Positions 1 to 8,358 of a DNA stretch of 41,770 nucleotides are shown one piece after another (positions within the stretch are counted from its first letter, which is position 1; each line of letters opens with the position of its first letter). Under the pieces are notes generated by a model, which saw only the letters and a program-made list of their open reading frames with translations, made no database searches and was not told the origin of the DNA. Both the position numbers and the translations under genes were made by a program. The stretch lies in the NCBI GenBank assembly GCA_017549365.1, contig JAFYUZ010000014.1, positions 1-41,770 on the forward strand, given 5' to 3'. This DNA comes from Clostridia bacterium (lineage in GTDB: Bacteria > Bacillota > Clostridia > Oscillospirales > CAG-382).

Positions 1-443
1 CCGTCCTGTATCAAAGAAAGCTCGTCCCGAAGCTTTGAAAGCTTTGACGCCGAAAGGTGCAAAAAGAAGGGACTTGAAAAACTTTTTCGCAAAAAAGGCT
101 CGATCTCCACAAGCTGCAAAAAACCCGGCATTCCCACCGCCTCTTCTCTGTTTTCCGCCACAAAGGAATTTCGAAAAAGCACGTGAAAAACATCAAGGTC
201 ACACGTGTCACAATAGGCGTGGACCGTGTTGGGCGGAATCACAAAAACGTCGCCCGTGCGCACCAAAAGCCGCGAACCTTCGATAAGATGGGTACCCTCG
301 CCGCGAAACACCACGTTCATCTCATAAAAATCGTGGTCGTGAGGCTCGATATAATAGTCGGAATAAAGAAAAGCACGCACCGATTGGTCGGAATTTTTGA
401 AGCAATGATCTGCATAGCTTCGAAATTTGCCGTCTGATTTCAT
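1..443 (-). CDS. AraC-family transcriptional regulator, N-terminal part (cut by window start)
   Basis: The visible 147 residues are the start of a protein that runs off the window; the stop lies outside. They read as an AraC-type sensory cupin: EPHDHDFYEMNVVFRGEGTH around residues 33-52 followed by a GDVFVIPPNTVHAY segment, the usual beta-barrel pattern of sugar-sensing AraC proteins. The C-terminal double helix-turn-helix is not in view. The start ATG (443-441) is preceded by AAAGAGGT on the minus strand. The gene is divergent from the glycyl radical enzyme at 552 and shares its 108-bp promoter region, so it probably controls that operon and itself. Family call is firm; the effector is unknown. 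Confidence 0.85.
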   Translation of the reverse strand, partial: MKSDGKFRSYADHCFKNSDQSVRAFLYSDYYIEPHDHDFYEMNVVFRGEGTHLIEGSRLLVRTGDVFVIPPNTVHAYCDTCDLDVFHVLFRNSFVAENREEAVGMPGFLQLVEIEPFLRKSFSSPFFLHLSASKLSKLRDELSLIQD

Positions 444-463
444 AAATACCTCTTTTTGAAATT

Positions 464-541
464 ATTATACATACTTTTTAAACTTTTGTACTATTATTGT
501 ACCACAATATATGTCATAATGCAAGTATAAAAGTACAAAAG
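464..541. promoter_or_regulatory. Divergent control region with a 10-bp inverted repeat
   Basis: CTTTTGTACT at 483-492 and its exact complement AGTACAAAAG at 532-541 flank a 39-bp centre that contains another GTAC (499-502). The left arm overlaps the weak -35 (AGTACA) of a minus-strand promoter with a TATAAT -10 at 469-464 feeding the AraC gene; the right arm runs into the AAAAGGAG ribosome site of the gene at 552. No good sigma-70 promoter is seen for the plus-strand gene, as expected if it needs an activator. Operator role is inferred. Confidence 0.5.
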
Positions 542-551
542 GAGAACCACG

Positions 552-2642
552 ATGGAAAGAATAGAAAAGCTCCGTCTTGTCGCTCTCGAACACTATCCGA
601 GAAACGACGAGTTTTATTATAATTTCTACAAAAAGTACTCTGCCGACACCCGCGAGTCGGAATATGAAAAATACGCCGACGCATACTATCACGCGCTCAC
701 CAATTTCACTCCGCACATAACCGACGGCGAGCTTATTGTGGGCGAAAGCGAGCTTTTGATGAGCGAGCGCGACTATGACGAATGGGAAAGGATATATCAC
801 CCCATCGCCGATGAAAGAGTACGGTTTGCAGGTCCCGGACAGGATTCGCACATGGCAATAGACTACGAGCTTGTTTTAAAGAGCGGCCTTGTCGGTATAA
901 TCGAAAAGATAAACCGCCTTTTGCCCGACAGCTGCGGAGAAAAGAAAGAATTTTACAACACCTGCAAAAAATGCCTTGAAGCGGTGATCGCATATTCGCA
1001 AAACTATGCAAAAAAAGCCCTTGAACTTGCAGAAAAAGAAGAAAACGAAGAAAGAAAAAAAGAGCTTTTCGACATCGCCCGTATCTGCAAAAAAGTTCCC
1101 GCAGAACCCGCAGGATCTTTCCACGAAGCGGTGCAGGCGGTACATTTTGTTTCCCATTGCCTTTCGATAAACCCATACCGTATGGGACTGCAACAATTTC
1201 AGCTCGGTCACCCCGACAGATACCTTCTGCCCTACTATCTTGAAGATATGAAAAAGGGTACTCTTACCAAAGAACGCGCAAGACTTCTTCTCGACCTTTT
1301 GGGAATACAGATAAATATGCGCGTTCCCAACGGACTTTCGTCGGGATACATGGTGGGCGGCCGTGACGAAAACGGCAACGCCGTTGCCAACGACCTTACC
1401 GAATTGGGTATGCAGGTAATCGACGACATCCGCCTTGTTTACCCCTCTGTCGGTCTTTGCTACACCTCTGACACCGACGACAAATATCTTGAAAAAGCCT
1501 GCGAGATCCTTTCGCACGGAAGAAGTCATCCTGCAATTTTCGGCGACGAAACGATTACGAAAGGACTTCTTTCTTACGGCGTTCCCAAAGAGCAGGCGTG
1601 CAATTATATCCACAGCACCTGCGTCGAGATAACCCCTGTTGCGGCATCAAACGTGTGGGTTGCAAGCCCATATACCAATATGCCCCAGCTTCTGCTTGAC
1701 GTGATGGACAAAGAATACGAAAGTTTCGACCATCTTTTGGGTGCACTGTTTGCCCATCTTGACGGAAGAATAAAGAGCAATTTTGAAGCTCAGGACGGAG
1801 CAAGAAAAATACGCAAAGAAAACTCGATGAATCCCCTGCTCTCCTGCTTTGTCAACGATTGCCTTGAAAGAGGGCTTGACATTGAAAAGGGCGGTGCCGT
1901 CTACAACTGGATAACCCCGAGTTTTGTGGGGGTTGCAAATCTTGTCGACTCGCTTTATGCGGTGAAAAGGGTGGTTTTTGAAAAAAAGCTTTTGAGTATT
2001 TGCGAGTTCAAGAAAATAGTCGATGCAAATTTTGAAGGCAACGAAGCCCTTCGCCTTATGATAGAAAACACCATTCCCAAATACGGCAACGACGATGATG
2101 ACATTGACGGATATTTCAGCCTTATCACCGATCACCTTGTTTCGGAATGCAAAAAGTACAGATCGATCCACACAAACGCCAACATTATCCCCAGCGTTTT
2201 CTGTTGGATAATGCACGAATGGTTCGGAAGAGAAACGGGTGCCACCCCCGACGGCAGAAGCGCAGGTTTTCCCCTCGGCGACGGCTCGGGCCCCTGTCAG
2301 GGAAGAGAAATGAAAGGCCCCACGGCATCTGTTCTTTCGTCAACAAAGTGGGATCACCACGAGCTTATCGGCGGAGTTGCCGTCAACATGAAATTCTCAA
2401 AGAAATCACTGGGAAAAGGTTCGCTTGAAACCATGAAAAACATTGTGAAAACATATATTTCCCGCGGCGGATTTGAGATGCAGATAAACGTTATTGACAA
2501 AGAAACTCTGGAAAAAGCAGTTGAAAATCCCGAGCAATACAAGGATCTTGTGGTGCGTATCGGAGGATACAGCGACTATTTCACCCGAATCTCGCCACAG
2601 ATGCAAAAAGAAGTTATACTTCGTACGGAGCACGAAATATAA
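552..2642 (+). CDS. Glycyl radical enzyme 1 (dehydratase/decarboxylase type, substrate unknown)
   Basis: A 696-residue member of the pyruvate formate-lyase superfamily, an oxygen-sensitive cytoplasmic enzyme that holds a radical on a C-terminal glycine. Seen: the glycyl loop RIGGYS with Gly672 as the radical site, and the thiyl cysteine in STCVE (Cys357, Glu359). The C-x-E pattern is that of diol dehydratases, choline lyase and arylacetate decarboxylases; true pyruvate formate-lyase has two adjacent cysteines, so formate production from pyruvate is unlikely. It is shorter than the characterised dehydratases (about 780-850 residues). ATG follows AAAAGGAG. The next gene, its activase, overlaps it by one base (TAATG). 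Context with a GH28-like protein and an alcohol dehydrogenase suggests a polyol or sugar-acid substrate; this is inference. Confidence 0.9.
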   Translation: MERIEKLRLVALEHYPRNDEFYYNFYKKYSADTRESEYEKYADAYYHALTNFTPHITDGELIVGESELLMSERDYDEWERIYHPIADERVRFAGPGQDSHMAIDYELVLKSGLVGIIEKINRLLPDSCGEKKEFYNTCKKCLEAVIAYSQNYAKKALELAEKEENEERKKELFDIARICKKVPAEPAGSFHEAVQAVHFVSHCLSINPYRMGLQQFQLGHPDRYLLPYYLEDMKKGTLTKERARLLLDLLGIQINMRVPNGLSSGYMVGGRDENGNAVANDLTELGMQVIDDIRLVYPSVGLCYTSDTDDKYLEKACEILSHGRSHPAIFGDETITKGLLSYGVPKEQACNYIHSTCVEITPVAASNVWVASPYTNMPQLLLDVMDKEYESFDHLLGALFAHLDGRIKSNFEAQDGARKIRKENSMNPLLSCFVNDCLERGLDIEKGGAVYNWITPSFVGVANLVDSLYAVKRVVFEKKLLSICEFKKIVDANFEGNEALRLMIENTIPKYGNDDDDIDGYFSLITDHLVSECKKYRSIHTNANIIPSVFCWIMHEWFGRETGATPDGRSAGFPLGDGSGPCQGREMKGPTASVLSSTKWDHHELIGGVAVNMKFSKKSLGKGSLETMKNIVKTYISRGGFEMQINVIDKETLEKAVENPEQYKDLVVRIGGYSDYFTRISPQMQKEVILRTEHEI

Positions 2643-3541
2643 TGACGGGCAAAATATTCAATATCCAGCGTTTCAGCACCTCGGACGGACCGGGCATACG
2701 CACCACCGTTTTCTTCAAAGGGTGTCCCCTTTCCTGCGTGTGGTGTCACAATCCCGAATCGCACACGGCAAAATGCGAGATTTTTTACGATGCCAAAAAA
2801 TGTATCGGTTGCCGCCTTTGCGAAAAGGCGTGCCCGAACATATGCCACAAGTTTGGTGAAGGCGGTCATGTTTTTGTGCGCGAAAACTGCGAAAAATGCG
2901 GCGAATGTGCCAAGGTATGCCCTGCGAAATCGCTTGAAATATGCGGCGAGGAAATGAGCACCGAAAAGGTTATTGAAACGGTGATGCGCGATCTGCCCTT
3001 TTACGAGCAGTCGGGCGGCGGACTTACCCTTTCGGGAGGCGAGCCTCTGGCACAGTTTGATTTTGCCCTTGAGCTCCTTAAAAAAGCAAAAGAAAACGGA
3101 ATTTCCACCGCCGTTGAGACCTCGGGCTTTTGCAGACGCGATCTTGCGGACATGGCAAAATACGTTGATCTCTGGCTTTTTGACATAAAGCTTTTTGACA
3201 AGGACGAACACGAAAAATACACGGGTGTTTCAAACGAGTTGATTTTTGAGAATCTGCGGTGTCTTGACGGTTTTGGCGCAAAGATCATTCTGCGTTGCCC
3301 GATAATTCCCGACATAAACCTTAAAAGAGCGCATTTTGAAAAAATAGCCGGACTTGCAAACAGCCTTGAAAACGTGATCGCCGTAAATCTTGAGCCATAC
3401 CATCCTTTGGGAATTTCAAAATCAAATCTTCTCGGAAAAAATCCAAAGTTTGAAAACGAAGATTTTTTGCCCAAAGAAGAGCTTTTGCGTTTTGCAGACA
3501 TAATATCTGCCGTTTCGGATGTGAAAGTGGAAATAGAATAG
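2642..3541 (+). CDS. Glycyl radical enzyme activase (radical SAM)
   Basis: Radical-SAM protein of 299 residues that abstracts the glycine hydrogen to switch on a glycyl radical enzyme. Seen: the N-terminal GPGIRTTVFFKGCPLSCVWC with the cluster cysteines 28, 32 and 35 (C-x3-C-x2-C); an inserted two-cluster ferredoxin domain with cysteines 54/57/60/64 and 83/86/89/93; and the SAM-binding SGGEP. The ferredoxin insert is typical of activases of dehydratase-type enzymes and absent from the short PflA. Start codon overlaps the stop of GRE1 by one base, so the two are translationally coupled. It is the only activase visible in the window and may also serve the second glycyl radical enzyme at 6125-8230. 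Confidence 0.95.
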   Translation: MTGKIFNIQRFSTSDGPGIRTTVFFKGCPLSCVWCHNPESHTAKCEIFYDAKKCIGCRLCEKACPNICHKFGEGGHVFVRENCEKCGECAKVCPAKSLEICGEEMSTEKVIETVMRDLPFYEQSGGGLTLSGGEPLAQFDFALELLKKAKENGISTAVETSGFCRRDLADMAKYVDLWLFDIKLFDKDEHEKYTGVSNELIFENLRCLDGFGAKIILRCPIIPDINLKRAHFEKIAGLANSLENVIAVNLEPYHPLGISKSNLLGKNPKFENEDFLPKEELLRFADIISAVSDVKVEIE

Positions 3542-3550
3542 AAAATGAAA

Positions 3551-3577
3551 AACTGCGCTGATCCGCAGTTTTTTATT
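3551..3577 (+). terminator. Intrinsic terminator after GRE1-activase
   Basis: Stem AACTGCG / CGCAGTT (3551-3557 with 3564-3570), loop CTGATC, then TTTTATTTT. Lies 10 bases after the activase stop. Confidence 0.8.
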
Positions 3578-3579
3578 TT

Positions 3580-3632
3580 CGAAAATTTTTCGTAATCAAA
3601 GCTATTGAAAATTTTCAAAGTTTGTGTACAAT
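3580..3632 (+). promoter_or_regulatory. Operator-like palindrome plus promoter of the GH28-like gene
   Basis: CGAAAATTTTTCGT at 3580-3593 is followed, 25 bases after its start, by -35 TTGAAA (3605-3610), a 16-base spacer and -10 TACAAT (3627-3632). The same 14-mer at the same distance precedes the promoter of the gene at 30239. A second perfect palindrome, TTGAAAATTTTCAA (3605-3618), covers the -35 box. Confidence 0.6.
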
Positions 3633-3682
3633 ATCAAATAGAGCATCCGACAAAACAGATCGCGCAAAAGGAGATGTAATAA

Positions 3683-4942
3683 ATGATAAACGTCAACGAT
3701 CATATCGGCAAAACCGACAGCGAAACTTTTGAAAACGCCATGAAAAACAAAGGGGCAGACGGAATCGTGATCGTTCCTCCCAGAGTGTCCGCCATTGAAC
3801 CCGACCGCAAATTCTGGCTGATCGACCGTGCCATTCTTCTTGAAGAAAACACCACGATCATCATGCAGAACAGCACGATAAAGCTTTCGGACAACTGCCG
3901 CGACAACTTTTTCAGAAGCGCAAACTGCGGACTTGGAATCCCCTTTCCCGAAAGAATACACAACATACATATAAAAGGCGAAGGTCTTTGCACTCTTGTC
4001 GGCGCAGACCACCCAAGAGCCGTGGGCGACAGCTCGAAAATACTTGCCAACCCCTGTCCTTACGAGGTTGACGATCTGATAGCCCTTGCGGACTGGATCC
4101 CTCCCGAAAGAAAAACCCACGAAACCATGGATTTTTGGGACAGACACAACCATTCCTACGGCACCGATGCGGGAAAAGAAGGCGAGTCGCAATACGGCGA
4201 CTGGCGCGGAATAGGCGTTCTTTTTGCAAACGTCGAGGATTTTTCGATCTCAAACATCCGCATCGTGGAGTCGCACGGTTGGGGAATTTCGCTGGAAGAC
4301 TGCGCAAAGGGCAGAATAGAAAAGATCGATTTTGATGCCTGCATGTCAAAGGTTATTGACGGGCTTCGCAACAATATGGAAAACCAGGACGGCATCGACC
4401 TGCGAAACGGATGCCACGATATCATAATTTCAGATATCACGGGAAAAACAGGGGACGACGTGGTTGCTCTTACCGCCATTGCAAGTCCCGATTATCGTCC
4501 CGGCGGAAGCCTGCACACCACCCACGTAATGCACAACGACTGGACAAAGCGCGACAGAAACATACACAACATTATCATCAAAAACGTTATGGCAACGTCT
4601 GATCTTTGCTTTATCGTAAGACTTTTGCCCGCAAACGCAAAGATATGGAACGTGGTCATCGACGGCATTGTAGATACCACTCCCGACGATTGCACCCACG
4701 CCGCAACGATACTTTTCGGCGACGACGGATACGGAAAAAATCCCGAGGACGGTCTGCGCTATATCACCCTTTCAAACGTTGTCTGCAAGGCAGAATGCGG
4801 CATCGACATCTCCGGTTATCTGAAAGATTCGATCGTAACAAACATAATCAACAAAAACCCCAACGCCCCCACCGTCATTGTCCGCAAGGAAAACGGACTT
4901 TGCAACGTGAAATTCGGCGAGGAAATAAAGGTTTTGAACTGA
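3683..4942 (+). CDS. GH28-like parallel beta-helix protein (polygalacturonase/pectin-type)
   Basis: A 419-residue protein whose sequence is a run of beta-helix coils (short V/I-x-I strands separated by N/D/G turns). Landmarks match the glycoside hydrolase family 28 layout: NQDGID near residue 234, TGDDVVAL with Asp258/Asp259, and HGWGIS at 198, though the order and wording differ from classical NTD, G-DD and SHG motifs. No signal peptide is visible, so it is likely cytoplasmic and would act on imported oligosaccharides. ATG follows AAAAGGAGATG. It is monocistronic with its own promoter and a terminator 18 bases downstream. Fold is reliable; pectin as substrate is only an analogy, and lyase or epimerase chemistry is possible. 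Confidence 0.7.
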   Translation: MINVNDHIGKTDSETFENAMKNKGADGIVIVPPRVSAIEPDRKFWLIDRAILLEENTTIIMQNSTIKLSDNCRDNFFRSANCGLGIPFPERIHNIHIKGEGLCTLVGADHPRAVGDSSKILANPCPYEVDDLIALADWIPPERKTHETMDFWDRHNHSYGTDAGKEGESQYGDWRGIGVLFANVEDFSISNIRIVESHGWGISLEDCAKGRIEKIDFDACMSKVIDGLRNNMENQDGIDLRNGCHDIIISDITGKTGDDVVALTAIASPDYRPGGSLHTTHVMHNDWTKRDRNIHNIIIKNVMATSDLCFIVRLLPANAKIWNVVIDGIVDTTPDDCTHAATILFGDDGYGKNPEDGLRYITLSNVVCKAECGIDISGYLKDSIVTNIINKNPNAPTVIVRKENGLCNVKFGEEIKVLN

Positions 4943-4960
4943 ACACTATTGAAGCAAAAA

Positions 4961-4985
4961 ATCCACCTTCCGGTGGATTTTTTTG
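4961..4985. terminator. Bidirectional terminator between converging genes
   Basis: ATCCACC (4961-4967), loop TTCC, GGTGGAT (4972-4978), with an A-run before and a T-run after, so it can end the GH28-like gene and the alcohol dehydrogenase gene coming from the other side. Confidence 0.8.
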
Positions 4986-5001
4986 TTATATTTCCGTTTT
5001 T

Positions 5002-6096
5002 TCAGCGCACAAGCAACGTCTTGATGTTTTTGCCGCTTTTGGCATCCGCCACTGCTTCGTTTATCCTTTCGATGGGATAATAGCTTGATATCTCGCGTAC
5101 CATGGGAAAAACATCCTCGTTTTTGCTCATAAATTCCACGTATTTTTCAACGTCACACACAGAATACTGGGAAGAACCGATGATATGAAGCGCCTTGAAA
5201 GTAATAAGCTGGGGCGAAAGCTCGACTGTTCCCGAAGCACTGTATTGACCCGGAACAAGATATACTCCGCGGTTGCGCAGAATATCGATGCCCTGAATAA
5301 ACGCCTGCGGTGCACCCGAAGCTTCAAAGCAAAGGTCAACTCCGATACCGCCGTTTTCTGACTGCAAAGCTTTTATAACGTTTTCGGCGCCATCCTTTGA
5401 AAGGCTAAACACCTTGTCTGCACCAAATTTTTTTGCCATTTCATCACGCTTTTCGTTTGCACCGGCAATGATGACATAAACCTTCTTGACACCAAGCTTT
5501 TTAAGGTACATGGTGGCAAATGCACCCACGGGGCCAAATCCTTGAACCACGGCACAATCAATCTTTGAAAGGTCAACACCCGCTTTTGCGGCAAGCGAAA
5601 AGGCGTGTATCGCCGTGGGACCGGGGCAAGCAAAAACTGCCGCCGCTGCAGGATCAACGTTTTTCGGCAATTTTATAAGATTTGTAAGCGGAGTAAAATT
5701 CACCTGCGTGTATCCGCCGTAAAGATATGGCATCTCGTCGATGCTTGTGCCGTTGGTTACCGCCATATTCACACAGTTGGCATCATCGCCGCTTTGGCAC
5801 AGCTTGCATTTTCCGCAAGGAACAGCAATGTCGGCAATAACGGCATCACCTTTGGAAAGACCGTATTTTTCCGCCTCTTTTTCATCGACATCAATTATGC
5901 GTCCCACAAATTCATGACCTATTATTGACGGATACGGAACCCCGAGCTTTCCGTTGTGCATGTGGATGTCGGTTCCGCAGATGCCACTGGCAATGATCTC
6001 CATTGCGGCATAGCCCGACGGCGCTTTCACCACATCAAATTCGCGCACATCAAAATCCTTGTGTGCTCCCATAAATACTGCAGCCTTTGCTTTCAT
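5002..6096 (-). CDS. Zinc-dependent alcohol dehydrogenase (MDR, sorbitol/threonine dehydrogenase-like)
   Basis: A 364-residue medium-chain dehydrogenase. Seen: catalytic zinc ligands Cys40 (GICGTD) and His61-Glu62 (GHEF); structural-zinc cysteines 94, 97, 100 and 108; the nucleotide-binding loop GFGPVG at 186-191. It would interconvert an alcohol or polyol with its aldehyde or ketone using NAD(P)H. It lies 28 bases downstream of glycyl radical enzyme 2 on the same strand, with AAGGAG nine bases before the ATG, so the two form an operon. In known diol-dehydratase pathways the aldehyde product is reduced by a dehydrogenase, and a similar pairing is plausible here. The precise substrate cannot be read from sequence. 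Confidence 0.85.
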   Translation of the reverse strand: MKAKAAVFMGAHKDFDVREFDVVKAPSGYAAMEIIASGICGTDIHMHNGKLGVPYPSIIGHEFVGRIIDVDEKEAEKYGLSKGDAVIADIAVPCGKCKLCQSGDDANCVNMAVTNGTSIDEMPYLYGGYTQVNFTPLTNLIKLPKNVDPAAAAVFACPGPTAIHAFSLAAKAGVDLSKIDCAVVQGFGPVGAFATMYLKKLGVKKVYVIIAGANEKRDEMAKKFGADKVFSLSKDGAENVIKALQSENGGIGVDLCFEASGAPQAFIQGIDILRNRGVYLVPGQYSASGTVELSPQLITFKALHIIGSSQYSVCDVEKYVEFMSKNEDVFPMVREISSYYPIERINEAVADAKSGKNIKTLLVR

Positions 6097-6124
6097 GATA
6101 TATACTCCTTTTTGTTTTCGATTT

Positions 6125-8230
6125 TTATTCGTGCTGGGTACGGTTGAGGATATCTTTTTGCACTTCTTTTGAAAGATTCACGTATATCGCCGAGAATCCC
6201 GACACTCTCACCACAAGATTTTTGTAATTTTCCGGATGCACCATCGCTTTTTCCAGGGTATCTCTCGATGTGGCATTTATCTGTATCTCCTGACCGCCAA
6301 GCTTAAAATACGTCCTCACCATAGCCCGCAGCTTTGCAAGGTTGTTATCCGAAAAGCTCGAGGAAGAATATTTTTGATTGACCACACTTCCGCAGGCAAC
6401 CTTGGTATAATCGGGCTTGGAAACACTTTTTATCACAGCGGTGGCGCCGTTTGTATCCATTCCGTAGGTGGGAGAAGCGGCATCCGACAAAGGTTCGCCG
6501 CGATGTCTTCCGTCGGGTGTTGCGTTTATCGTCTGACCGGCATATATATTATTCACATTTGCCGCCGCGGCAACATATATACCTCCGCCGTCGCGGGTCT
6601 TGTATTTTTCAAAAACTCCGGCGAGAAAATCTATGAACCAAACGGCATATTTGTCAACAAAATCATTGTCATTTCCGTATTTGGGCGCCGAAACAAGCTT
6701 TCTGTGCAATTCCTCATATCCCGCAAAATCCGCATTCAGTGCGTCTTTTAATTCGGAAAGAGTGGCACTTTTGTCTTCAAACACCACTTTTTCTATGGCG
6801 GCAAGAGAATCTGCCGTGGTTCCGATACCCATGAGTGCCACTCCATGTACCGAAGGATAGACAGAGCCGCCGTCGTTTATATCAAGACCTCTGCCGATGC
6901 AGTCATGGCAGAAACAGGACAAAAAGGGCTCGGGAAAATATTTTTGGTTGATCTTGTTGTTGTAATTATTGAAGGACGCCATATATGCCGACGCCGAATA
7001 TTCAAGCTGTTTTTCAAAAGCGGCCATAAATTCTTCCATCGACTTTATATCTTCCACATTACCCGTATCAAGTCCCATTGATCCGTCGATCTTGCAAACT
7101 CCGTTGTTGAAGATATAATCAAAGCAGCGCGGCGGATCAAAACGTCCGTCAGACCACGGCGGCTGCATACCCGTGATGAAGTTTTCAATACAACCTACCA
7201 TTGAGTAATTGTATATATCCTTTTCGGCATAACCGTATTTTTTCAAGGCGGTAATGTTCATATCATCGTTCATCATGGCGGGATATCCAAGACCTGTGCC
7301 AATGGTTTTTAAGCATTCGTCAAGAAAATCGTCAGGTATGTTTTCGGTATAGCGCAACGAAAGATTGGGGCCGGGAACATTACAGTTTTTAACAGCTTTC
7401 AGAATACAGCAAGACAGCCTGTTTATATCACAGCTTCCGTCATGGCTTCTTCCGCCGATACAGATGTTCACCACGTCGTTCTGAAGTTTTATAAATACGT
7501 TTTCAAGAAGTCCTGTTGCCTGATCTTCTGTTAAAATCCCTTTTTCAATATCGGCGGCAAAAAAAGGATACAAATATCGATCAAGCCTTCCCAGCGCCAT
7601 GGCATAGCGCTCTTCCATCAAAAAGGCGGTGTGACAGAACCACACGAGTTGGAGCGCCTGAGCAAAGCTTTGCGGGCGTTCCGAAACAACTGCGCGGCAA
7701 TTGCCGATCATATAATCAAGATATTCATTGTTGTATCCGTCTTTGTCCTTACACCTTTCTGCCTCGTCGGCATAACGGGAAATAAGGTGTGAAAAAGCAC
7801 TCATTGTTTTTCGCATTTCCGAAAGGGTTTCTAACTTTTCGGGATCGTGGGAATACTCCTTCAGCGATGAATCTATCTTTTTAATGATCCCATTTATCCC
7901 CAGCGCAAGTATTTGATCGTAATTGGGAGCATAATGATCTTTGTTGGTAATAAAATCACGACTGCCAAAGCCGTCTACTACCTTTTTTGCCATGGCAAGG
8001 GTTTGACCATCCTTGTCGGTATAAAGCAGTTTTGTATTTCCTGCGACGATCTCGTTTTTTAAAACCACAGGTGCAGTCTTTTCAAAAAGCGCACATATCC
8101 CGTTTGCCCGAAGCTTTGCGGGACACGCCGCAAGATCCTGTGCATAGCCGATGTATCGGAAATAATACGGGGCAAATATGCCACAGGATTCTTCACATAA
8201 TTCGTTGTTAAGTTTTTCAAAAAGCTTCAT
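6125..8230 (-). CDS. Glycyl radical enzyme 2 (dehydratase/decarboxylase type, substrate unknown)
   Basis: A second glycyl radical enzyme, 701 residues, clearly different from GRE1. Seen: C-terminal RVSGFSA with Gly678 as the radical site, and VGCIEN with Cys347 and Glu349 forming the C-x-E catalytic pair. I start it at the ATG at 8230, preceded by GAGGGAG seven bases upstream; an in-frame ATG seven codons earlier lacks a ribosome site. No activase lies next to it, so it probably depends on the one at 2642-3541 or one elsewhere. The alcohol dehydrogenase gene follows in the same operon, and an AraC regulator is divergent. A methionine/proline/tryptophan-rich stretch just after the active cysteine (GMQPPWSDGRF) differs from GRE1, implying another substrate. 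Confidence 0.9.
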   Translation of the reverse strand: MKLFEKLNNELCEESCGIFAPYYFRYIGYAQDLAACPAKLRANGICALFEKTAPVVLKNEIVAGNTKLLYTDKDGQTLAMAKKVVDGFGSRDFITNKDHYAPNYDQILALGINGIIKKIDSSLKEYSHDPEKLETLSEMRKTMSAFSHLISRYADEAERCKDKDGYNNEYLDYMIGNCRAVVSERPQSFAQALQLVWFCHTAFLMEERYAMALGRLDRYLYPFFAADIEKGILTEDQATGLLENVFIKLQNDVVNICIGGRSHDGSCDINRLSCCILKAVKNCNVPGPNLSLRYTENIPDDFLDECLKTIGTGLGYPAMMNDDMNITALKKYGYAEKDIYNYSMVGCIENFITGMQPPWSDGRFDPPRCFDYIFNNGVCKIDGSMGLDTGNVEDIKSMEEFMAAFEKQLEYSASAYMASFNNYNNKINQKYFPEPFLSCFCHDCIGRGLDINDGGSVYPSVHGVALMGIGTTADSLAAIEKVVFEDKSATLSELKDALNADFAGYEELHRKLVSAPKYGNDNDFVDKYAVWFIDFLAGVFEKYKTRDGGGIYVAAAANVNNIYAGQTINATPDGRHRGEPLSDAASPTYGMDTNGATAVIKSVSKPDYTKVACGSVVNQKYSSSSFSDNNLAKLRAMVRTYFKLGGQEIQINATSRDTLEKAMVHPENYKNLVVRVSGFSAIYVNLSKEVQKDILNRTQHE

Positions 8231-8266
8231 GAGAGCTCCCTCGTTTCTCATATATTCTTTATTATC

Positions 8267-8294
8267 ATTTTACCATTTCAAAAAAACTTGTAAA
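8267..8294 (-). promoter_or_regulatory. Promoter of the GRE2-alcohol dehydrogenase operon
   Basis: Minus strand -35 TTTACA (8294-8289), 16-base spacer, -10 TAAAAT (8272-8267), 36 bases before the start codon. Confidence 0.5.
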
Positions 8295-8312
8295 TAGACG
8301 CAATTAACATTC

Positions 8313-8341
8313 TTGACAAAATTAATATTATTTGTTAAACT
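8313..8341 (+). promoter_or_regulatory. Promoter of the AraC gene
   Basis: TTGACA (8313-8318), 17-base spacer, TAAACT (8336-8341). The leader to the start codon is very short (about 10 bases after the expected transcription start). Confidence 0.55.
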
Positions 8342-8358
8342 TGATACGAGGTGGTATG

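Noticed and set aside
552..2642. Pyruvate formate-lyase (pflB) for GRE1 and likewise for GRE2
   Set aside because: Active site is C-x-E instead of the adjacent cysteine pair, and length is about 60 residues short.
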